Positions 44,786 to 57,879 of a stretch of 64,000 nucleotides of DNA are shown here, piece after piece. The stretch is from Diphasiastrum complanatum (Eukaryota; Streptophyta; Lycopodiopsida; Lycopodiales; Lycopodiaceae), in the NCBI GenBank assembly GCA_029204225.1, contig CM055112.1:27859063-27923062 (forward strand). The letters are read 5' to 3'. The position numbers were made by a program, and so were the translations under genes. Position 1 is the first letter of the stretch, and each line of letters starts with the position of its first letter. The notes beneath the pieces are model-generated. The model saw only the letters and a list, made by a program, of their open reading frames with translations, was not told the origin of the DNA and did no database searches.

Positions 44786-45925
44786 GGTGTTGGATTCCTT
44801 GAAGTCAATCAAGATGGACTCAGATACAGCGTCATCCTCTACTCAGATGATAGAGAACCAAAAGATGACCAGGCGGGCCAAGATCAATATGCTGAAGGAG
44901 GAATCTCGACGAGCACCAGTTCACAAGATGCCTGAAACCTTCAAGAATTATACCTTGGATGATGTGGTAATTATGATGTCGCAAGTCCAGCAAGAACTTG
45001 ATCAAAATTAGGCACCAGCAAAACAAGTCTTCGAGGGACCTGCGCGAACACAGCCAATGAACCTTGTCGAGCCAGGTGAAGAAGAAAAGATAGTGCATGT
45101 GGGAGAGCAGTTGACGCCCACACAATTCAAGAGACTACGATCATTGTTGGTGGAGTATAAGGACTGTTTTGCCTGGAGTTACAGCGATCTGAAGGACATT
45201 CCACCAACAATAGTCCAACATACCATACCCTTGGTGGATGGAGCAGTCCCCAAGGTGAGTCGTTACTACCGCTGCAACCCGCAGTATACAGAGCTGATCA
45301 AACAAGAGTTGCAAAAGTTGTTGAATGCAGATTTCATTTATGAAATAGGGCATACGGAATGGGTATCGTCGATAGTCATAGTACCCAAGAGTAGCTGGTG
45401 CCGAAGCCTATAGTCTTTTAGATGGCTTCAACGGTTACAACCAGGTGAAGATAGCACCCCCAAGACCAGCATAAGACAACATTCGCCACGGAATGGGGAA
45501 CCTATGCCTATAAGGTGATGTCGTTTGGACTTTGCAATGCCCCAAGCACCTTCCAACATGTCATGCAGGTGGCATTCAAAGAGTATTTGCAGAAATATTT
45601 TTTGGAAATTTTCTTAGACGATTTGTGCGTGCATGGACCAGACTCAAAACACTTATCCAATTTGGAGAAGGTGCTACAAAAATGTCGCAATTTTCAAATC
45701 TCCTTGAATCTAGAAAAATGTCAATTTTGGGTTACACGTGACTTGATTCTCGGCCATATAGTATCAAGACACAGGATCGCCATAGACCTATCAAAGATTA
45801 GGATCATTGTTGATCTACCACCACCGAGGATGATCCACGAAGTCTACATCTTCATGGGTCATGCTAACTACTATAGGATCTTCATTCTAGATTTTGCGGA
45901 GTTAGCCTGACCAATTTACAAACTC
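44786..45925 (+). mobile_element. Ty3/gypsy pre-RT and RT fragment
   Basis: A short conserved block before RT (FKNYTLDDVVIMMS near 44940) is followed by the RT N-terminus (YKDCFAWSYSDLKDIPPTIV, 45150-45220; SRYYRCNPQYTELI, 45260), then FGLCNAPSTFQHVMQ (45520), the active site with FLEIFLDDLCVHG (45600) and the thumb with FMGHANYYRIF (45850). The same pre-RT block occurs in the gypsy copy at 58722-59993. Broken. Confidence 0.88.
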
Positions 45926-46303
45926 ACAACGGATCCATGTTGGAACACAAGATGCTATATGGTTGAGACAAATCTTGGATGAAGTTGGCATGAAGCAGGA
46001 AAATCCCACGACTATACATAGTGACAGTCAGAGTGGCATTTAGCTGGCAAAGAATCCGGTGTTCCATGTGAGAACCAAACACATCGAGATTCAGTATCAC
46101 TTTATACGTGAGAGGTTGCTGAGTCATGAAATTAATGTTGTTCATTGTAGTACAGATGAGCAACTAGCTGACATTTTCAGTAAGCCACTCATTAGAGAAA
46201 AGTTTGATAAGTCTAGATCAAAACTTTTTGTACTTAAAGTTTATTAACTTTGATGCTATGTATATGATTGTATAAAAAGTAGACTCTACTTTAAGAGAGA
46301 GAG
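45926..46303 (+). mobile_element. Ty1/copia RNase H tail
   Basis: FHVRTKHIEIQYHFIRERLL and DEQLADIFSKPLIREKFDK (46060-46210) are the C-terminal copia RNase H. The piece ends in a purine tract, AAGAGAGAGAG. Broken at its 5' side where it meets the gypsy RT. Confidence 0.85.
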
Positions 46304-46558
46304 TTAGAATTAAAGTAGAACTACTGGGTTACTGTACTGTGGGTCCTATCAGTGGATAAGGATCAGTTGGTCTTGGCATGAGGCAAGTCGACGGGACACA
46401 CGTCCCGTCAACGGTGTTAATTGAGTTAATTGAAATTCTTTTTCAATCAGAGTTATCTATAGCCAGCGTTATCACGCTTTACTTGAAGCCATTGTAATCA
46501 CTGTTGATATTGATCAGAGTGCAATTTTTGTCTCACTACCGCGTCGTTCATTTGCACA
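46304..46558 (+). mobile_element. Probable copia LTR following the RNase H tail
   Basis: TTAGAATTAAAG follows the purine tract as a copia LTR start lacking its TG, and the piece ends near TTTGCACA. The end is a guess from style alone, since there is no second copy in the window. Confidence 0.35.
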
Positions 46559-47230
46559 TTATGTATGAATTCTTCTACTTGAATAATTCTACTGCTAACT
46601 GTTGCATTTCCGTTCCTACACGCCACACTGAATCCTCGAGATTCCGCTGTCTTTCATGCCCACACGTGATTTTACAACAACTATTCACCGAAAATCAAGA
46701 TAACTTTAACTTTTCGCAGTTTGTCAAAAATGCAAAAAGTGCGACATTTTGTGGAATTTGTCGTTTCAAGCTATTTTCGCTTCAAGTTTTTTTTTTTTTT
46801 GCGAAAAACCCAACACTTGTCTGGAACTACTATTTTCAAATTTTAACTATATTCTCCCGAAATGCGAAAAAGCCGACAAGTGGGCAAATTAACACATATG
46901 ATTGCTTTCATCAGAATGTGTAAATTCTTATTTTTTGCAATCCAAAACTCAAGTATCCCAGTTCAACTTTTGCGATCTGTGCGAAACATTTATTGTATTT
47001 TGTTTTATTTTTATTAGAACTATTTTATCCTTTTTTAAGTCTCAACCTTTAAACATAAGATGGACACTTCCAATTAATGGTTGTCAAGCCGCCGACATAT
47101 CATTAATACCTTAAACACTTTAAATACTTCTGCTTTTTTGTTTTCTCTCTCACTCTTTCTTTTGCCTTTGCGATCATTGTTGCTCTTGTTACAATCAAAC
47201 ACCGCTACCATCGCTAGTCCCTTGCATTCC
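46559..47230. other. Non-coding, probably LTR or leader sequence
   Basis: AT-rich, with GCGACA- and GCGAAA-type motifs (46735-46870) like those in the LTRs at 13.9-17 and 22.4 kb. No coding domain. Confidence 0.35.
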
Positions 47231-48540
47231 AAACATTTACAATGGCTGCTAGCATTACCATAGTTTTTAAAACCCACCCAAAACTAGTACTACCGATTTT
47301 GCAACCTTTTGCTGCTAGAGCTAGAATCAAATGATTGCTTCAATTCGATCCTTCGGTTGTTTTATCATAATTATGCCATGAGCTGATTCGAAATCTAGAC
47401 AAAACTGATGATGGACATATTTGTACCATAGTTCAGAATGTGTCTATAATTGTCACTGAAGAATTTTACTATCATGCATTAGGCTTATCGATAGATGGTA
47501 CCATCCCTACTACCAAGCCTGATTATATTATGCAAAGTAGAGCTGTTCAAGAGGGAGCATACCTTGAGAAGAGGGGGTATAAGTTGTCTTATATCCAAGA
47601 TCCCAATTTTAAAAGCTTTGTTCGCTTCATCCTTGCTTCCATATTCCTACATGAGCAAGAGTATACCATTTCGATTACGAACTTGGTATATTTGCTCAAA
47701 TCCCTTGTTGGAGAAATGATTGCTTTTGGACAAATTGCTTTTAAGCAATTTTGTAGATTAATTAAAAATAAGCAGTTTTCCAGATTAGGCTAGCAGTTTG
47801 GAATATTATGTTTGCATGTTGGAGTTCTGACTATGCAGGAGGATATCAGCATACTCCAGTACACCAAGAAGTATCTCCATCCATTGAAGAAGGAGATTCA
47901 CCGATGCAAACTTCAAAGACAACATCCACCGAAGTAGTGGCGTCGTCATCAACTCAGAAGAATGCCAACTCTATGAAGGCGTCATCACCTTCATCTCAGT
48001 TTAAACATGACGACAATGTCCAAGAGATGGAGAGTGAATTCCAAGACACTCAACAGGAAGAAGCTGAGTAATAGCAAGACATCTAGCGGGCCGAAGCATA
48101 CCGGAGCAGCAGGATGTCGGTCAACAAGAAGAAATCCAGTATCCTACTAGAAAATGGAAGACGAAGTTGAAACTGCAGTTTTGAATGAAGACATGTACAT
48201 GGGTCTCATTGAGTCTTAAACAAGCTCTGAAAATAGAACCTAAGTATACCAAAAAAAAATGGTCAGTTAAGTGGGTTGGGGGAGGGAGGGGGGGATTAGA
48301 CTCTAAGACATGAATATGATAGTATAGTTATGCCAAGTCTATATGCAGGGATGATAATGACGATATAAATTCAATTCCCAAGGTAAAAGAAGTCAACAAG
48401 AGGAATGCTACTACGAAACAAGTTGTTAGATGGAGGAAAATCTTGAAGTAAAGTTTAAACTAAATCTGAGGCTGATCCTTTTCAACAATTGAATTTATGC
48501 TTCACATGCAAACAAAAGTGGAGACCTAGGCATGAGTGTG
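47231..48540 (+). mobile_element. Ty3/gypsy N-terminal region, left part
   Basis: Starts MAASITIVFKTHPKL and carries a block, EEFYYHALGLSIDG (47455-47500), alike in position and sequence to EDLFCTTLGLPMDG at 58.95 kb. A Ser/Thr/Glu-rich linker follows (47810-48070), then a gag-type knuckle, LCFTCKQKWRPRHEC, at 48495-48535. The sequence is cut there by the copia element beginning at 48541 and resumes at 54848. Several breaks. Confidence 0.65.
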
Positions 48541-51500
48541 TGTTAAAATTGAAAAAACAATCCATATTGATTTCTTGGCTTGCTACAAATGTTGTACCAA
48601 GCAAGTATGTAGCTCATAAATGCAAAATGCTAAGTTTGGCCTACATAGAACTCGAGCTACATGGTTATGTAATGTCTAGATTGAAGAATACAACTTGCAT
48701 ATAGTTTGTAGACATAGAATTAGCAAAGTCATGCTTGTAGAAACTCATGGCAATTCACATGCATTAATTGTAAGTGATCCATAGTGACATGCAAGGCATG
48801 CACAAAGTGTAATGGACACATGCATGATGATTTGTACTTTGTTAGTTAGAACTAGCACACTTGTAAAACGTTGGTAGAATTTCATGCATGGCAAGTGACA
48901 AATGTCACATAGATTCTAGATGTCATTTTGTAATGAATGGATGTGGTTCTACCTCGAGCTAACTCAAACTCCATAAATATGTGTAGCTCTCCTCACAATC
49001 AATGATGAAGAACCAAAGTTTTGTGGCTACCTCATGCCATTTTGGATCTAAACTATTTTGCTTGCTATCTCTCTATCTTTCTCTCTCTAACTCGTGTTGA
49101 AGCTAATGCATATACACTGATATCTTGTACTTTTGCTAATTATCATTGCTATCATATTCAGTTGCTTAGCATGCTAGATTGTGGTTAAGCCATTTCTTCT
49201 GAACTAGATCTTGCTAATCAATCTAGAATCAGGTTACTGTGCTAATCACAAAGCTTAATTAGATCCATCATACTTGTGGACATTCCCCACACGTGTGAAA
49301 TCTGGAAATTTTGTCATGATATCAGAGCCAAATTAAGCTTTGCATGCTAACATCTCTGATTGTACAAGAAATTGAGAGCTAAATCAAGCAAAAAAGTAGT
49401 TTTGCACTTTTTCTCACCTTTCTCTGAAGTGTATTTGGATCAAATTGGATTGGAACTAAATTTTCAAACCTGAAATGTGGTAGTACGAAATTTTGGAATT
49501 CCGCATGTGTCAAAATTAGAGATATTCAGTCCCTTTGTTCTCCTTGTTTATAGATCCAAAGATAGCAGTGTTATAGCTTGATGGAAGGCTTATGATTTGT
49601 ACTTTCCATAGAAATTGAAACCAAATCAATCTGATGTGTCTAGCAAGAGTTATAAGCTCTTAAAGAGGATAGGGATAGGTCCAAAATCCGAGTGACAGCA
49701 TTTTGATTTGATTCAATCTTGCTTTGTTTTGAATCCATTATTTTGAGCATCCTACACAAGAAACTGAAGATCAAGACTAAGTTGGAAGTAATGAATACCT
49801 TTTGAGCCTTCTAAGAGTCAATTGTGTTTTCTTTTGAAGCATTTCACACGTGCCAAAAGTAGGATTCAAACTAGCCAAAGTGTCTCAATCCACTTTGTGT
49901 GTCTAATCTAGATAACTTGTCTTGTGGTATATTTGAGATTCATCTCAAATACAGTTGCAAGTGTTTCACATAGGAAGGTAGTACATCCTTGAAAATATCT
50001 ATAGTGAATGAGAGCAGCAACTTTAAGTCTAATTGGAACAAGCTCAAACATATCTCAGTCCAATAACTAAGAAGTCTTCATTAAAATGGCATCTCAGGGA
50101 GGATATTTTCTAGAAGCTAGTGAAAGACTAAACACTTCTAATTACTCAATTTGGAAGTTCAGAATGGAGTCTTTTTTGATACTCTAGGATGTTATGGATA
50201 TTGTGCTTGGTGTTGAGGAGGAGCCTTAAGCACATGCTAAAATTCTTAAGTATAAGAAAAGAGCTAGAATGGCTCTACATTTCATTAAGATGAATGTATC
50301 TAATGAAATTCTGAGAGAGAGAGGATCTTGCACTACAGCCAAAGAAGCTTGGGATGCACTAAAGTCCATCTATGAAGCAAAGAAGAATACTCACTCTTAG
50401 GAATCAGATTTTTCAAAGTTTCCAAAGAAGTGAAGAGAGTGCATCTAACCATGTTCTGAGAGTTAAAGATTTACATAGAGAGCTTTCCTGTGTTGGTGTT
50501 ACTATTAACCAGGATGAGATAGTTCAAGTCATATTGAATGGCTTGAGAGATGACTATGATAATCTTGTTCAGTCTTTTGCTATTAAGGAGGAGTTGCTTA
50601 ATCTAGAAACTCTCCAAAGAATTCTTATTTCTGAAGAATCTAGACAAAGCTATAAACTCTCCAGGATGAACAAACTCGAGCATGGTAGAAGTGACAAAGC
50701 CCTCTTTGTCAAAGACAAGCATAAAGGAAGGAGTAACAACTAGTTCTCTCAAGCATCCAACAAAGACAAAGCCAAAGATCGAGACAAAGATGGTGAAGAG
50801 GATGATACATCTCATCCTTCTAACTCAAAGACTAAGAAGAAGAAAGTGAAGTGATTATTTTGTGGCAAGAAGGGGTACTATGCCTCTAATTGCTTTAAGA
50901 AGAAAAACCAACTCAAGCAAGCTAATCTCTCCAAAGAGATTGAAGAAGATTCTGTTGCAAGTGATGGAGAAGGATCACTCATGGTGTCCAGTTTTTCTTC
51001 ATCACCTTTCAAGAAAGATGGAGCTTGGTACATAGATAGTGGAGCTTCTTCACATATGAGCTGTTCAAAGGAGTCATTTGACTCAATCTTACCTTACAAA
51101 GGACTCAAGAGATCTATTTATACTGCTAATGATCATGAGTGCCCAATAGAAGTAATTGGCAACATTCCATTGAAACTTGCTTCTTCAAAAGTCCTTGCAC
51201 TGTCTAATGTTCTTTTCATTCCAAAACTCACAAAGAACTTAATTAGTGTGGGAAAGTTGCTTGATAATGGTTGTGATGTAAAGTTCAACTCCAATACTTG
51301 TTTTATCAAGAAAAATGAAGAGATCCTTGCTGATGGATCTAGATGTGGTGGAATTTTTAAGTTGAATTCTTATGAGAATGCAAACCTTTGTGAAGTTGCT
51401 TTGTTATCTAAGGAGGAGCTGTGGCATAGAAGGTTGGGTCATCCTAACTTTAAATCAATGTCTTCTATGGTTAAGAAGTTGAAGTCTATTGGTCTTCCGA

Positions 51501-54500
51501 AATCTCTTTCTAAAGATTTCAAGCCTTGTGAGGCTTGTGCCATTGCAAAGTCACATAGAAAGCCATATCAGAAGTCTTTTATAAAGACTACTCATCCTTT
51601 GGAGCTTATACACTCAGATGTACATTTTTCCTCTTCTAAAAGTATTGGTGGTGCAACATGTTTTGTCACCTTTATTGATGACTTTACTAGATATACTTGG
51701 ATGTATCTACTTTCTTCAAAGGCTATGGTTTTTTATCACTTCCCAATCTTCAAAGCTTATGTTGAGAAACAGTTTTCTTTCGAAGTTAAAGCTTTAAGAT
51801 GTGATGGAGGAGGTGAATACATCTCCAACAAGTTTCATGAATACTGTGAAGGTGAAGGAATAAAGAGAGAGTTTTCTTGTGCTTATTTTCCATCTCAAAA
51901 TGGAGTAGCTGAGAGGGAAAACAGATCTTTATGTGAATGTGCTAAAGCAATTCAAGTAGCAGCTTCTTTGCCTATTGAATATTGGGGTGAAGCTATAATT
52001 TGTGCAAACTATTTGTGCAATAGATTACCTCACGATGCACTTGCTGGAAAATCACCTTTTGAAGTCTTGTTTAAGAAGAAACCTAAGGTAGATCACCTTA
52101 GAGTTTTTGGTTGTACTTGCTTTGTTCATGTGCCCTTGGAAACGAGGAAAAGAGATGATCCTAATTCTATTAAAGGGATCATGGTTGGATATGCATCCAA
52201 CAAGAAAGCTTACAAAATCTATGTTCCCTCTACCTCAACTATAATTGAGAGTAAAGATATTATATTCCATGAAGATCAAAAATACATTCTTGATGAGGCT
52301 GAGTTCAAAGATTCTCACAAAGATACTCCAATTATCACCCTTGGAAATTATCATGGAGAGATGGGACCGAGAATTGAGGAGGAGTCACCTCGAATTTTTT
52401 CACCAAGGGGATCTCAAAGAGAAAGATCCGAGCCTAGAAGGCTTACCTATGAAGATAGAGGCAAGCAAGTGGAAATTAACTCCACTAATTGTGCTTATTG
52501 TATTTCTCATGAGGAGCCGAAGGATGTATATGATGCACTCAACTCGAAGGAATGGTACCTTGTCATGAAGGAGGAATATGATGCTTTGATGGCCAATAAG
52601 ACATGGGAGCTTGTGGATCTTCCATCCAACAAGCACACCATTGGTTGCAAGTGGGTTTTTCGAGTCAAGTGTAATCAAGATGGCACAATCAACAAGTACA
52701 AGGCTAGGCTTTGTGCTAAAGGTTTTGCTCAAGTTTATGGACTTGATTATGAAGAGACCTTTGCTCCAATTGCAAAGATGGTATCAATTAGAATCATAAT
52801 TTCTCTTGCTTGCTTATTCAATTGGCAAGTTCTTCAACTAGATGTCTCTAATGCATTTCTAAATGGGTATCTAGAAGAAGAGATTTATATGGATCAGCCT
52901 ATTGGGTTCATCCATGACAAAGAAAAAGTTTTCTTGCTCTTCAAAAGTTTATATGGATTGAAGCAAGCTCCAAGGTCATGGTATTATCGACTTAACACCT
53001 TTCTTGAGTCACTAGGATTTAATCTTAGTAACTATGGTCCTTCCTTATATGTCAAGTTTTTTGATAAAGATATTGTCATTCTTCTTATTTATGTTGATGA
53101 TATCATTCTGACAAGAAGTAGTATCAAGTTAGTTGAGGAAACCAAGATTGCACTTGGAAAAGAGTTCAAGATGCAAGATCTTAGAGAAACTCACTATATT
53201 CTAGGATTAGAGATTGACTTTCTTAAAGATAAAGCTTTCGTATTTCAATCCAAGTATGCTCTTTCAATGTTAAAGAGGTTTAATATGTTGAATTGTAGGA
53301 GTATAGAAACACCTATGGAGCAAAACGTGAAGGACTCTAACAAAGGTGATGAAAGATACTTCGTGGACATCACACTTTTTAGAAGTCTTATAGGCTCCTT
53401 AATTTGGCTCACAATAACTAGACCTGACATAAGCTTTAGTGTTCATAAGTTGAGCCAGGCTATGCAAAATCCTACTATCTATCATTGGAAAATGGCCAAA
53501 AGGGTGTTTAGATATATATATCTTCAACTTTTGATCTTGGTTTATTGTATGAAAGTGAAGATCTTTCTATTATTGGTTATTCTGACTCGGATTTTGCAAG
53601 TGATAGAGCATATCAAAAATCTACAAGTGCTTATGTAATATATCTTGGAGGAAACTTGATATCTTGGCTTTCCAAAAAGCAAGATACTGTATCACTCTCA
53701 TCATGTGAAGCTGAGTACAAGGCACTCACTACAACAACAAAGAAAGTGTTTGGATCAAGAGGTTACTAGTGGAACTAAAGATAATCGTGGAAGAGGATCT
53801 ACCTATGATAATGTGTGACAACATTTCAGCCCAAGCCCTTGCCAACAACCCGATATTCCATGCAAGGAGCAAGCATATCGAAGTTGCACATCACTTCGTG
53901 AGAGAGAAGCTCATTGGAGGGGAAATCAATTTGGAGCACATCGACACATCATCTTGTATTGCTGATATGCTCACCAAATCTTTGAGCAAAAGTTCCTTCA
54001 TCAAGCATAGAGCCAATCTTGGAGTTATACCAAGATCCATGTTCAAATCAATATAGATTATTTTTAGGAGGAGTGTTCAAATTGAAAAAACAATCCATAC
54101 TGATTTCTTGGCTTGCTACAAATGTTGTACCATGCAAGTATGTAGCTCATAAATGCAAAATTCCACCTACATAAAACTCAAGCTACATGGTTATGTAATG
54201 TCTAGATTGAAGAATACAACTTGCATATAGTTTGTAGACATAGAATTAGCAAAGTCATGCTTGTAGAAACTCGTGGCAATTGACATGCATTGATTGTAAG
54301 TGATCCATAGTGACATGCAAGGCATGCACAAAGTGTAATGGACACATGCATGATGATTTGTACTTTGTTAGTTAGAACTAGAACACTTGTAAAAAGTTGG
54401 TAGAATTTCATGCATGGCAAGTGACAAATGTCACATAGACTCTAGATGTCATTTTGTAATGAATGGATGTGGTTCTACCTCGAGCTACCTCAAACTCCAT

Positions 54501-54847
54501 AAATATGTGTAGCTCTCCTCACAATCAATGATGAAGAACCAAAGTTTTGTAGCTACCTCATGCCATTTTGGATCTAAAATATTTTGCTTGTTATCTCTCG
54601 ATCTTTCTCTCTCTAACTCATGTTGAAGCTAATGCTTATACACTGATATCTTGTACTTTTGCTAATTATTGATTCATTGCTATCATATTCAGTCTCTTAG
54701 CATGCTAGATTGTGGTTAAGCCATTTCTTCTGAACTAGATCTTGCTAATCAATCTAGAATCAGGTTACTGTGCTAATCACAAAGCTTAATTAGATCCATC
54801 ATACTTGTGGACATTCTCCACATGTGTGAAATTTGGAAGTTTTGTCC
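48541..54847 (+). mobile_element. Nearly whole Ty1/copia element with paired LTRs
   Basis: The 5' LTR is 48541-49316 and the 3' LTR 54074-54847 (~775 bp each), both beginning TGTT and agreeing at roughly 95-97 percent by eye, so insertion is fairly recent. TGATATCAGAGC at 49317 is a one-mismatch tRNA-Met primer-binding site; AGGAGGAG before 54074 is the polypurine tract. Parts: gag from ~50085, knuckle near 50855, protease (WYIDSGASSHMSC, ~51030), pre-integrase (LWHRRLGHPN, ~51420), integrase with its acidic residues (HSDVH, CDGGGEY), RT (LDVSNAFLNG, 52840; IYVDDIIL, 53090) and RNase H to ~54050. A long uninterrupted frame spans protease to RNase H; overall about four to six breaks. Flanks share a 4-5-base near-match (GTGTG / CTGTG), and the gag reading of the host gypsy continues on the far side. 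Confidence 0.93.
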
Positions 54848-55339
54848 TGTGACAGCTAAAAGTTTGCTAGATCATTAAATATGATGAGATTGATGAAAAT
54901 GAAAGAGCATTACAAGGAATGAAGAGACGGTATTAGATGAAGAGACACAAGCAAGCCACCCTAACAATAAATATTGGGAGCAAGCCATTAGAAGAAATCA
55001 TGAAGTAAAGCTATTAGATATGCAAATGATTTCAATGAATCTCATTCAATTATAACCCTCCATATTGAAGCATTGGTTGGTTAATGGAAAGAAAGTGTTA
55101 TAGAGGAGCTTAAATGTCTAACTCTAGATTTGCATTTGGAATTGGCAATAGGCAATTTGGAAATGATGATGGCTTAACTTCACCTGATGTGAGAGACTAC
55201 AAAGTGTGTTGTGGAATGCAACTGCTTCTTACATTGAAGGCCTCATTATCTATATAAAAGAAAAACTTAGAAGAATCATGATGGAATATGAAGTTAGTTG
55301 GAGTCTTAAACCAACATTCTTTGCTTGGCAACACATTGA
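54848..55339 (+). mobile_element. Ty3/gypsy gag-region, right part
   Basis: Sequence after the copia 3' LTR reads with gypsy-like pieces (KSLLDH, YDEIDENERALQ near 54880) and so continues the element interrupted at 48540. It fades out before the LTR-like sequence at 55340. Confidence 0.5.
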
Positions 55340-56019
55340 TGTTGGCTGATTTTGACGAATCCCCAAGATGCTTGGCCAGAGCTACCCAAGAGCACCTCTC
55401 ACCTTAGACGTCCGAGGATGTCTCTGAGAAGATGGGACGAACGAAGACTGAGAGCTGAGTATGAGAGCCGAGGAATACTAGTCAGAACTGTCAAGTAGAA
55501 ACTATGTAAACCTCATGGTGAATCCCGGAAGATGGAATGAACATGTAGGAACTAGTATTTCTAGGCAAAGTAATAAATGCAAGTAGACCCCTCTTAAAGA
55601 AAGTAGAGTGAGCCACCTTTTGATGGTGACCTCTAGTGGAGAGCATTATTCCACTTGTAATTTGTGTAATGTGGAAATGCCACTAGGATGCCACCTAAGG
55701 AGCTCTCTTGTTTATTTAAGAGACTCCCTCTTTGTGAAGAGGAGATTTTTGCATTGTATCTACTCCATGCTTAATAAGAAGATTTTCCATGAGTTTGATG
55801 CTACACTAAGCTCCTTGATCATGATGGTTTTCTAGAGTGATGCCCCTATGATCATGCCCTTCCATTCATATTGTGCGTGGTTGTGGAATTAGTTAGTTTT
55901 CTTGCTTTCCTAGTTGTGGATTAGTTTTCATTTCTTGTTTGTGGATTTACGTAGGAACAAGCATTCAAGTAAACTAAATAGGCTAGAAATGTGGTATAAA
56001 TCTTGCAAATCCTCCAACA
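55340..56019 (+). mobile_element. Probable LTR (solo or 5'), ~680 bp
   Basis: TGTTGG at the left and CCAACA at the right frame a 680-bp sequence with a TATTTAAG promoter-like motif near 55707 and CATGCTTAATAAGAAG ~60 bases further, like LTR promoter and poly(A) regions. No clear flanking duplication (ATTGA / TTCTA). It could be a solo LTR or the 5' LTR of the copy at 56516. Confidence 0.4.
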
Positions 56020-56205
56020 TTCTAGTTCTTGATGTTCTTGGGATGTCCAAGAATTAAAAGACTGGTTGGTTTCTTGATTTTTGCACTTCTAAAATGTTGT
56101 AGATTAGTTCTTGTTTCTTGTTTTGTCGATTTATGCAAGTATAGTAATGCTTTTCCTCCCGTCTCCTCACGCTTCCATTCTTGGCCGAAGGCCTTTCTTC
56201 TCCAC

Positions 56206-56515
56206 GTCTCAATCGGAGCCATTTTTGAAATCTCAATCGAAGCCCTTTTTGAAGTCTCGACCGAAGCTTTCGCGTCAGATATCGACCAAAGCTTTTGAGT
56301 CAGATCTCAACCGGAGCGTTCACGTCAGATCTCAACCGAAGCGTACCAGTCAGATCTCAATCAAAACATTCCAGTCAGATCTCAACCGAATCATCGCTTC
56401 AGAACTCGACTGAAGCTTTTGCGTCAGAACTCGATCAAAGCATTCCTGTCAGATCTCGACCGCAACTTTCGCGTCAGATCTCAATCAAAGTGTTCTAGTC
56501 AGATCTCAACTGGAA
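56206..56515. repeat. Minisatellite, ~12 x 25 bp
   Basis: Units such as GTCAGATCTCAACCGAAGCG plus about five bases repeat with a 25-bp period about twelve times; the units are diverged. Because 25 is not a multiple of three, all three frames cycle and each reads as Arg/Ser/Gln/Thr-rich repeats. The right end runs straight into gypsy pol coding sequence. Confidence 0.88.
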
Positions 56516-57873
56516 AATATCATACAAATGTTGATTATTTATCGCGACTCAGCACCAAAAAAATTGAAGACCCTATCAATGATGATTTTTCAGACGAACA
56601 TTTATTTGAGATTTCATCTACAAATTCGCTATATTCTGATATCATTACTTATCTCAAGGATCAGTTATATCTTGATGGTTACGATTTGGAGCAAAAGACA
56701 ATTTTTCAATATAAGGTAGCATCTTATACAATTATTAACAATGTTCTGTACAAGCTTGGTGTTGACCATCAATTACGAAGATGTCTCGAAACTGAAGACA
56801 TTAAAAAGGTCGTTAAAGCCTTACACTTAGAAGATGCTGGTGGACATTTTGCTTTGAAGAATACACTTAATAAGATATTGACTGCCAAGTACTGGTGGCC
56901 AACAATGTTCAAGGATGTATCAAATTTTATTCGTTCATGTGATCCATGCCAGAGATCTGGTAAGCCTACAAAAGCAATGAATTGGTCGTTGACACCAAGC
57001 CTGCCTCTTGCACCATTCGAGAAGTGGGGGATTGACTTTGTCGGTCCAATCAAACATATTACCTGACATACGAAATGTCGTTATATTCTAGTTGCAACGG
57101 ATTATGCTACAAAGAACGTTGAAGCAGAGGCGACGAAACGAATTGATGCAAAAATTGTCGCGACGTTCTTATTCAAATATATCATCACCAAATATGGTTG
57201 TCCACTCGAACTAGTAAGTGACCGATGTACACATTTTTTAAATGACATTATACGATTGTTGACAACTTATTTCCTGATCAAACACAGAAAAACTACACCG
57301 TATAATCCAAAAGAAAACAGGTTGACAGAAAGAGCTAATAGAATTTTATGTAAGATCCTGACTAAAATTACTGTTGCACATGCAACGAATTGGGATAAAA
57401 AACTACCATCAGTTCTTTGGGCTTATCGCAACATAGCGAAAATCACGACGAAACAAACACCATATTTTCCTACGTATAGTATGCATCCTATTTTGCCAAT
57501 TGAATTTGAGGTGAAAACCTTTCGTATTCAAGCTCAACGAACAGATGCAGAATGTATAAACGAAAGGTTGACTAATATTGAAGAACTAGCTGAAGCTCGA
57601 GAGACTTTACAAAAACTAACAGAGGAAATCCAGGAACAAAGAAAGAAGAAATATGACAGTCATATAAAAAAATGTGATCTTAAAGTTGATGATTATGCGC
57701 TGATATATGACAGTCGCCATCAAAAGTTCCCTGGAAAACTCCATATGCGATGGCTTGGACCTTATAAAGTCATAGAGGTGTTTGACAATGGTTCTGTGCA
57801 ACTTCAATCACTTGAAGGTGAACTATTACCTATACATATTAATGGGTCTAGAATGAAGAAATACTACCTTTGA
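56516..57873 (+). mobile_element. Ty3/gypsy RNase H end and integrase
   Basis: Starts at the very end of RNase H (HTNVDYLSRL), then the integrase HHCC module (GGHFALKNTLNKIL...SCDPCQRSGK, 56830-56965), the core (FEKWGIDFVGPI, 57020; TPYNPKENRLTERANRI near 57296) and the C-terminal GPY-type module (MRWLGPYKVIEVFDNG, ~57745) to 57873. Broken, about two or three breaks; fairly well preserved. Confidence 0.9.
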
Positions 57874-57879
57874 CCAGAA

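Noticed and set aside
45924-46163. Minus-strand 79-residue frame
   Set aside because: Shadow of the plus-strand copia RNase H tail.
55340-56019. Certain solo LTR with target-site duplication
   Set aside because: The ends are LTR-like but the flanking five bases do not match, so it is listed only as a probable LTR.
56206-56515. CRISPR-like array
   Set aside because: The repeats are contiguous with no unique spacers and diverge from unit to unit; this is a minisatellite in a plant genome.
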